NCBI GenBank assembly: GCA_947074165.1
Contig: CAMTOT010000071.1
Coordinates: 1 to 10,637, forward strand
Source of the DNA: an uncultured Bacteroidales bacterium
GTDB lineage: Bacteria; Bacteroidota; Bacteroidia; Bacteroidales; JAUNSR01
Direction of reading: 5' to 3'
DNA length: 10,637 bases
The translations under genes were made by a program, and so were the position numbers. Numbering within the stretch: position 1 is the first letter of the stretch; each line of letters begins with the position of its first letter. The notes under the pieces were generated by a model, which saw only the letters and a program-made list of their open reading frames with translations, did no database searches and had not been told where the DNA came from. Positions 6,621 through 10,637 of this stretch are shown here, piece after piece.

Positions 6621-7787
6621 ATGAGTAAGGATATTTTTGCATATTTGCAGAATGAATTAGACTCATTGGCAAAATCAAATAACTTGAGGAAATTGCCAGA
6701 AGTGCATCATGATAATAACAGAATAATCAGAAACGGAAATAATATGTTGAATATATCTTCCAATGATTATCTTGGTTTGGCGTCTGATGTATTACTGAGA
6801 AATAGATTTTTAGAAGAGTGCAGAGATAGAGATTACCTTTTTACAGCTTCATCATCACGGCTTCTTACCGGAAATTATACTGTTTATGATGAGCTTGAGC
6901 AACATTTAGTAACGCTGTACGGGAGCGAGAGCGCTTTGGTTTTTAATTGCGGATATCATGCCAATACTGGTATATTACCCGCTATTGCCGACGCTGCAAC
7001 TCTTGTGCTTGCTGATAAACTTGTGCACGCGAGTATTATTGACGGGCTAAAGCTAACAGATAGCAAGAACATACGTTTCAGACATAATAATTATGAACAG
7101 CTGGAGCGTTTGCTTGCTCACAACGCACACCTATACGACAGAATAATAATCGTAGTGGAGAGTGTATACAGCATGGATGGTGACTTATGTGATTTGTTAC
7201 GTATTGTGGCGCTTAAAAAACAGTATGATAACGTGTTGCTGTATGTGGATGAGGCACATGGCGTTGGAGTATTTGGTCAGACCGGGCTTGGTTTAGCTCA
7301 AGAGTGCGGATGTATAAAAGATGTTGATTTTATTGTAGGTACATTTGGTAAAGCACTTGCCTCGACAGGAGCTTATGTTATTTGTCGAAGTGTAGTGCGA
7401 GAGTATCTTATAAATAAGATGCGACCATTAATATTTACAACAGCTTTACCACCTGTAAATATTGCATGGACAAAGTTTATAATGGAAAATCTCTATAGTT
7501 TTGAAGATAAACGAAAGCATCTCAGGTCACTTTATGAAAATCTTATTAAAGCGGTAAAACTTAAAACAGGTGAGTGTAATTCTCAATCACAGATTATTCC
7601 TTTTGTAGCCGGTGAAAGCGAGAAGGCTGTCGAGATGTCTGTGAAATTACAAAAAAAAGGATTTTATGTATTGCCGGTTCGTCCTCCTACTGTGCCGCAG
7701 GGAACTTCAAGACTAAGGTTTTCTCTGACAGCATCAATCACAAAGGATGAGATGGACAGGCTCACGGAAGCTATAAACCAACTATAA
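6621..7787 (+). CDS. bioF: 8-amino-7-oxononanoate (KAPA) synthase
   Basis: PLP-dependent alpha-oxoamine synthase that condenses pimeloyl-ACP (or -CoA) with L-alanine to give KAPA, CO2 and the free carrier. The 388-residue length is normal. Visible motifs: SSNDYLGLA (47-55), SSSRLLTGN (77-85), FNCGYHANTG (108-117), the cofactor-stacking His136 in DKLVHAS, SVYSMDGD (181-188), DEAHGVGVFG (210-219) with D210 and H213, and the Schiff-base lysine K244 in GTFGKALASTGAY. The C-terminal TSRLRFSLTA is also typical. Related AONS-family enzymes (Kbl, serine palmitoyltransferase) share the fold, but the bio gene neighbours settle the assignment. Confidence 0.96.
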   Translation: MSKDIFAYLQNELDSLAKSNNLRKLPEVHHDNNRIIRNGNNMLNISSNDYLGLASDVLLRNRFLEECRDRDYLFTASSSRLLTGNYTVYDELEQHLVTLYGSESALVFNCGYHANTGILPAIADAATLVLADKLVHASIIDGLKLTDSKNIRFRHNNYEQLERLLAHNAHLYDRIIIVVESVYSMDGDLCDLLRIVALKKQYDNVLLYVDEAHGVGVFGQTGLGLAQECGCIKDVDFIVGTFGKALASTGAYVICRSVVREYLINKMRPLIFTTALPPVNIAWTKFIMENLYSFEDKRKHLRSLYENLIKAVKLKTGECNSQSQIIPFVAGESEKAVEMSVKLQKKGFYVLPVRPPTVPQGTSRLRFSLTASITKDEMDRLTEAINQL

Positions 7788-7796
7788 GATTTATTG

Positions 7797-8441
7797 ATGA
7801 GAAGCATGTTTTTGAAACAGGACGGGACAGAGAATCTTGTCGTTCTTTTTTCCGGTTGGGGTACCGACTTCAATATCTTTAAGGATATTGAGATTGACTC
7901 TGATTTTATAGTCTATTATGATTATACAATAATAGAACCTATTGACGAAGATATACTTAAGAGATATAAAAATATTACCGTTTATGCCTGGTCTCTTGGT
8001 GTATGGGTAGCAGAGGCTCTGACCTCAGGTATTGATAAAGTGACAAAGCGTGTAGCTATTAATGGCACACTTTGGCCTGTAGATGCTGCAAGAGGTATAA
8101 ATCCTGCTATTTTTGAAGGTACACTAAACGGACTTAACGAGAATACTCTGAAGAAGTTTATAAAAAGAATGTCTCTCAGAGAATATGAAAATTATATGGA
8201 TTATATCCCGGCAAGAAATTTTGACGATATAAGACGAGAGCTTGTTGCGCTGAGAGAGGTTATATCCAATAATGATATAACTTCACCACACTCAAAATGG
8301 GATATGGCTGTAATAGGAAACGATGATCTGATATTTGTTGCTAAAAATCAGATAAATGCGTGGCAGGAAGCAGGAGTGGATATTGTTTGTAAAGATGTCC
8401 CTCATTATAGTGCTTCTTTGTTTCGCGAATATGTGAAATAA
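7797..8441 (+). CDS. bioG: Pimeloyl-ACP methyl ester esterase, BioG type (DUF452)
   Basis: Alpha/beta-hydrolase that removes the methyl ester from pimeloyl-ACP methyl ester once chain extension is finished, releasing the BioF substrate; it replaces BioH. The N-terminal VVLFSGWGTD gives the oxyanion-side strand and loop. YAWSLGVW is the nucleophile elbow, with Ser66 counted from the ATG at 7797; Ala replaces the first Gly of GxSxG, as happens in this family. VIGNDDLIF and VPHYSASLF supply the likely Asp (177 or 178) and His203. An in-frame TTG at 7794 would add one residue, but ATG at 7797, or even the ATG at 7806, is a more likely start. At 214 residues the size fits BioG. The stop overlaps the bioC start in TAATG, a usual sign of translational coupling. 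Confidence 0.92.
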   Translation: MRSMFLKQDGTENLVVLFSGWGTDFNIFKDIEIDSDFIVYYDYTIIEPIDEDILKRYKNITVYAWSLGVWVAEALTSGIDKVTKRVAINGTLWPVDAARGINPAIFEGTLNGLNENTLKKFIKRMSLREYENYMDYIPARNFDDIRRELVALREVISNNDITSPHSKWDMAVIGNDDLIFVAKNQINAWQEAGVDIVCKDVPHYSASLFREYVK

Positions 8442-9187
8442 TGGAAAAACAACTGATAACATCCAGATTTACAAAATCACTAAAAAGTTATGATAACGAA
8501 GCGGTAGTACAGAAACTTATCGCCCGTAAGATGTGTCATAAACTTGAAGGTTTATTCAGTAAAGACTACCTTTCTGTAGCTGAATTTGGTTGTGGTACAG
8601 GTTTTTATACAAAACTGATATGTGACATGTTTACTCCGGCCAGATTATGGCTTAATGACTTATGTGAGCAGGCTGGCGAGTTGATAACGATTAACGGAAA
8701 TACAATTTATGAGTTCGAACCGGGAGATATGGAAAAAACAGATTTACCTGTCAACTGTGATCTTATAACAGGATGCTCCGTGATTCAATGGTTTTCTAAT
8801 CCAGAGGCTTTTTTTAAAAGATGCCTATTCTCTCTTAAACCTGGAGGTATATTGGCTTTTTCATCATTTGGAAAGCTCAATTTTAAAGAGATTCGTGATT
8901 TGACCGGAGTAGGGCTCAATTATTTTGATAAAGAAGACTATATAAGAATGCTTGGCAGTGGATTTGAAATTTTATGCTCTGAGGAAGAGTCTATAGTAAG
9001 CCGTTTTGAATCACCTACTGATGTTCTTAATCATATGAAAAAAACAGGGGTAAGTGGGACCGGCTCTTACAGATGGACAAAAGATTCATTAAGGGAGTTT
9101 CATGAAAGATATATAAGTATTTATGGCTCCGATGACGGTGTCTCACTGACATATAATCCTATATATATAATAGCACGAAAAAAGTAA
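8441..9187 (+). CDS. bioC: Malonyl-ACP O-methyltransferase
   Basis: SAM-dependent methyltransferase that methylates the free carboxyl of malonyl-ACP, letting it prime fatty acid synthesis towards pimeloyl-ACP. The 248-residue protein has the BioC N-terminal signature RFTKSLKSYDNEAVVQ (9-24), the SAM-binding loop AEFGCGTGFYT (47-57), acidic ND (72-73) after strand 2, GDME (95-98), the TGCSVIQWFSN segment (110-120) typical of BioC, and SLKPGGILAF (131-140). The C-terminal HMKKTGVSGT and NPIYIIARKK also match the family. The A of its ATG is the last base of the bioG stop codon, and bioD begins 3 nt after its own stop. It is a separate gene here, not a BioC-BioD or BioC-BioG fusion. Confidence 0.95.
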   Translation: MEKQLITSRFTKSLKSYDNEAVVQKLIARKMCHKLEGLFSKDYLSVAEFGCGTGFYTKLICDMFTPARLWLNDLCEQAGELITINGNTIYEFEPGDMEKTDLPVNCDLITGCSVIQWFSNPEAFFKRCLFSLKPGGILAFSSFGKLNFKEIRDLTGVGLNYFDKEDYIRMLGSGFEILCSEEESIVSRFESPTDVLNHMKKTGVSGTGSYRWTKDSLREFHERYISIYGSDDGVSLTYNPIYIIARKK

Positions 9188-9190
9188 GTT

Positions 9191-9835
9191 ATGGGAAATA
9201 TATATTTTGTAAGCGGAATAGACACGGATGCAGGAAAAAGCTTTGCAACTGCATATCTTGCAAAACTGTGGACTGAGAATGGAAATAAAACGATAACTCA
9301 GAAGTTTATTCAGACAGGTAATGTGGGATATAGCGAAGATATTGAACTGCACCGTAAAATTATGGGGACAGGTTTGCTTGATGTCGATAAGCTGCAACTC
9401 ACATGGCCTGAGGTTTTTTCATACCCGGCTTCGCCTTTGCTTGCATCAAAAATTGATAAGCGAGATATTGATTTTGCTAAAATAGAGAATGCGGGGCATA
9501 AACTTGCCGCTATATATGATAGCGTGATTGTTGAGGGTGCAGGTGGACTAATGGTACCTCTCACGGATGACTTACTCACTATCGATTATATAGTGGAAAA
9601 AAACTACCCTTTAATATTTGTTACTTCCGGCAAACTTGGTAGTGTAAATCATACGTTGCTAAGTTTTGAGGCTATACGCAACAGAGGGATAAAAGTACAC
9701 ACTGTGGTTTATAATCTATATCCTGAGGTAAAAGATAAAACAATACAGGAAGATACAAAACAGTATATAAAAAAATACATTGAAAAGTATTTCCCTCAAG
9801 CGGAGTTTGTTGAGTGTCCGTGTATAGAAATCTAA
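9191..9835 (+). CDS. bioD: Dethiobiotin synthetase
   Basis: ATP-dependent enzyme that closes the ureido ring of DAPA with CO2 to give dethiobiotin, the BioB substrate. The 214-residue protein has a P-loop of the BioD kind, GIDTDAGKSF (9-18, K16), then K38 in QKFIQTGN (equivalent to E. coli Lys37 in KPVASG; the usual Pro is Phe here), D50, SPLLAS (81-86), VEGAGGLMVPL (114-124) with E115, and the TSGKLGSVNHTLLS strand-helix (145-158). Its catalytic Lys and Glu residues are intact. As the last bio gene it is followed by a terminator 10 nt after the stop. The ATG start places the P-loop at the standard distance from the N-terminus. Confidence 0.95.
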   Translation: MGNIYFVSGIDTDAGKSFATAYLAKLWTENGNKTITQKFIQTGNVGYSEDIELHRKIMGTGLLDVDKLQLTWPEVFSYPASPLLASKIDKRDIDFAKIENAGHKLAAIYDSVIVEGAGGLMVPLTDDLLTIDYIVEKNYPLIFVTSGKLGSVNHTLLSFEAIRNRGIKVHTVVYNLYPEVKDKTIQEDTKQYIKKYIEKYFPQAEFVECPCIEI

Positions 9836-9844
9836 AAAAATATG

Positions 9845-9878
9845 ATGTCGGGCTTGTAAATACAGTCTGACATTTTTT
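9845..9878 (+). terminator. Intrinsic terminator of the biotin operon
   Basis: ATGTCGGGCT (9845-9854) pairs with AGTCTGACAT (9864-9873), a 10-bp stem with two G-T wobbles and a 9-nt loop, followed by a run of six T (9873-9878). An A run (9834-9840) lies just upstream. It begins 10 nt after the bioD stop, which marks the 3' end of the operon. Confidence 0.82.
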
Positions 9879-9927
9879 ATTAAGTACATAATTACAAAAT
9901 TTTAGTAATTAGTTATACTGTGTAAAT

Positions 9928-9958
9928 ATTGTTGTTTTGTGAAAAAATAATACATTTG
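9928..9958 (+). promoter_or_regulatory. Bacteroidota promoter for the pectate lyase gene
   Basis: TACATTTG at 9951-9958 is a perfect TAnnTTTG -7 element. ATTG at 9928-9931 lies exactly 19 nt upstream, matching the -33 TTTG element at three of four bases. A TTTG at 9936-9939 is too close to serve. Transcription would start near 9965, leaving a leader of about 135 nt before the ATG at 10100. Confidence 0.62.
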
Positions 9959-9975
9959 CCACATATATAGGCCTG

Positions 9976-9988
9976 AAATTGAATGTTA
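9976..9988 (+). repeat. 13-bp direct repeat, copy 1 (pectate lyase leader)
   Basis: AAATTGAATGTTA at 9976-9988 recurs exactly at 10065-10077. In both copies TATTTTAAA follows shortly after, 7 nt later in this copy and 3 nt later in the other. The copy lies just downstream of the predicted transcription start, so it could be a regulator site or an RNA element. Confidence 0.55.
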
Positions 9989-10033
9989 AATTGCTTATTT
10001 TAAAAAGATTACAAGACCTTATTGTTATTTTAG

Positions 10034-10064
10034 ACTTGGCTAACCCCGTTATTTATAGCTAAGT
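10034..10064 (+). other. Leader hairpin upstream of the pectate lyase gene
   Basis: ACTTGGCTA (10034-10042) pairs with TAGCTAAGT (10056-10064), a 9-bp stem with one G-T wobble and a 13-nt loop containing ACCCCG. No T-run follows, so it is not a terminator. It sits in the predicted 5' leader and abuts the second direct repeat. Confidence 0.4.
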
Positions 10065-10077
10065 AAATTGAATGTTA
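10065..10077 (+). repeat. 13-bp direct repeat, copy 2 (pectate lyase leader)
   Basis: Exact second copy of AAATTGAATGTTA, 89 nt after copy 1 (start to start). It begins at the first base after the leader hairpin and ends 22 nt before the start codon at 10100. Confidence 0.55.
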
Positions 10078-10099
10078 CTGTATTTTAAATCCAATTTAT

Positions 10100-10637
10100 A
10101 TGAGAAAATTTATTTTGTCCGGAGTTGCTGCAATGATGCTTGCGTCTGTAGCGACATTTGAGATAAAAGCACAGTCGCTTCCTGCTTTTCCCGGAGCGGA
10201 AGGTTTCGGTCGTAATGTGACCGGAGGTAGGGGTGGTGATGTTTATCGTGTCACGACCCTTGACGATTGTAGTGATGAAAACCTCGTTGAGGGTACTTTC
10301 CGTTACGCTTGTAAGAACGCTGCCAATTCAACAATTATCTTTGATGTATCCGGTACGATATTTCTAAAATCGCCCCTTGCACTGACTGCTTCTAATGTAA
10401 CAATAGCAGGTCAGACTGCTCCTGGTGATGGCATTTGTATTGCGGACTATCCTTTTACTCTCGCCTCAAACAATGTAATCTTACGTTATCTGAGATTTCG
10501 TCTGGGCAATCAAAAGGTCGCTGAGCATGAAGGTGACGGACTGGGCGGCAATGATATAAGTGATGTAATTGTTGACCATTGTTCAATAAGTTGGTCTATC
10601 GATGAGTGTGTTTCTTTATTTGGTATTAAAAATTTGA
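10100..10637 (+). CDS. Secreted pectate lyase-like protein (PL1 family), 3' end outside the window
   Basis: The frame is open from ATG 10100 to the window end: 179 whole codons plus one base, with no stop. A signal peptide is clear (MRKFILSGVAAMMLASVA, then a probable cut near AQS at 24-26). The mature start AFPGAEGFG (29-37) and TGGRGGDVYRVTTLDD (41-56) is the usual opening of Bacteroidota PL1-type right-handed beta-helix pectate lyases. TIAGQTAPGDGI (101-112), VILRYLRFRLG (126-136) and DHCSISWSIDE (159-169) are further strands and the conserved substrate-cleft block of that family. It should cleave polygalacturonate by beta-elimination outside the cytoplasm. The catalytic Arg and later coils lie beyond the window. 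It has its own promoter and is not part of the biotin operon. Confidence 0.88.
   Translation, partial: MRKFILSGVAAMMLASVATFEIKAQSLPAFPGAEGFGRNVTGGRGGDVYRVTTLDDCSDENLVEGTFRYACKNAANSTIIFDVSGTIFLKSPLALTASNVTIAGQTAPGDGICIADYPFTLASNNVILRYLRFRLGNQKVAEHEGDGLGGNDISDVIVDHCSISWSIDECVSLFGIKNL

Noticed and set aside
7794..7796. TTG as the start of bioG
   Set aside because: ATG follows directly at 7797 (and another at 7806), and the extra residue adds nothing conserved.
9936..9939. TTTG as the -33 element for the pectate lyase promoter
   Set aside because: Only 11 nt from TACATTTG; the ATTG at 9928-9931 has the normal 19-nt spacing.
40..10637. Mobile element, CRISPR array, tRNA/rRNA or defence system
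   Set aside because: No transposase, integrase, repeat-spacer pattern, cloverleaf or defence-type protein was seen on either strand.

Overview
The window is AT-rich DNA from a member of the Bacteroidota, most likely a gut- or rumen-type Bacteroidales. Evidence for this: a SusA-like periplasmic GH13 enzyme and a secreted PL1-type pectate lyase; two TAnnTTTG promoter elements of the Bacteroidota type; no clear Shine-Dalgarno sequences before most genes; an extended RluA-family protein of a kind common in that phylum; and an anaerobe-type biotin synthase. The first 39 bases are not genomic. They are Illumina library adapter, so position 40 is the real end of an assembled contig. No tRNA, rRNA, CRISPR array, transposase or defence gene was seen.

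Layout: (i) 40-1893 (+), a GH13 neopullulanase/cyclomaltodextrinase that has lost its start codon at the contig end. (ii) 1896-1950, a long perfect inverted repeat that serves as a terminator between convergent genes. (iii) 1950-3884 (-), a two-gene unit in which a small GNAT-like acetyltransferase is followed by a 540-residue RluA-family pseudouridine synthase with a large coiled-coil N-terminal half. (iv) 3885-4026, a divergent intergenic region with a good minus-strand -7 element and an inverted repeat. (v) 4027-4341 (+), a small unassigned Cys-rich ORF with an RWSRKAYSAF motif, followed by a strong terminator-like hairpin (4347-4395) that ends a few bases before bioB. (vi) 4402-9835 (+), a tightly packed six-gene biotin operon, bioB-bioA-bioF-bioG-bioC-bioD, closed by a terminator. 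(vii) 9879-10099, a regulatory leader with a Bacteroidota promoter, a 13-bp direct repeat and a hairpin, leading into (viii) 10100 to the window end, the first 179 residues of a secreted pectate lyase.

The bio genes form a complete de novo route. BioC methylates malonyl-ACP so that it can enter fatty acid synthesis as a disguised primer, and BioG removes the methyl group from pimeloyl-ACP. BioF (KAPA synthase), BioA (DAPA aminotransferase), BioD (dethiobiotin synthetase) and BioB (sulfur insertion) then finish biotin. Gene overlaps and gaps of 3-9 nt argue for one transcript. The two most interesting points are the small ORF plus terminator hairpin before bioB, which looks like an attenuation-type leader, and the BioB sequence, in which the Cys97-equivalent auxiliary-cluster ligand of the E. 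coli enzyme is Ser and a new Cys appears at the His152 position.
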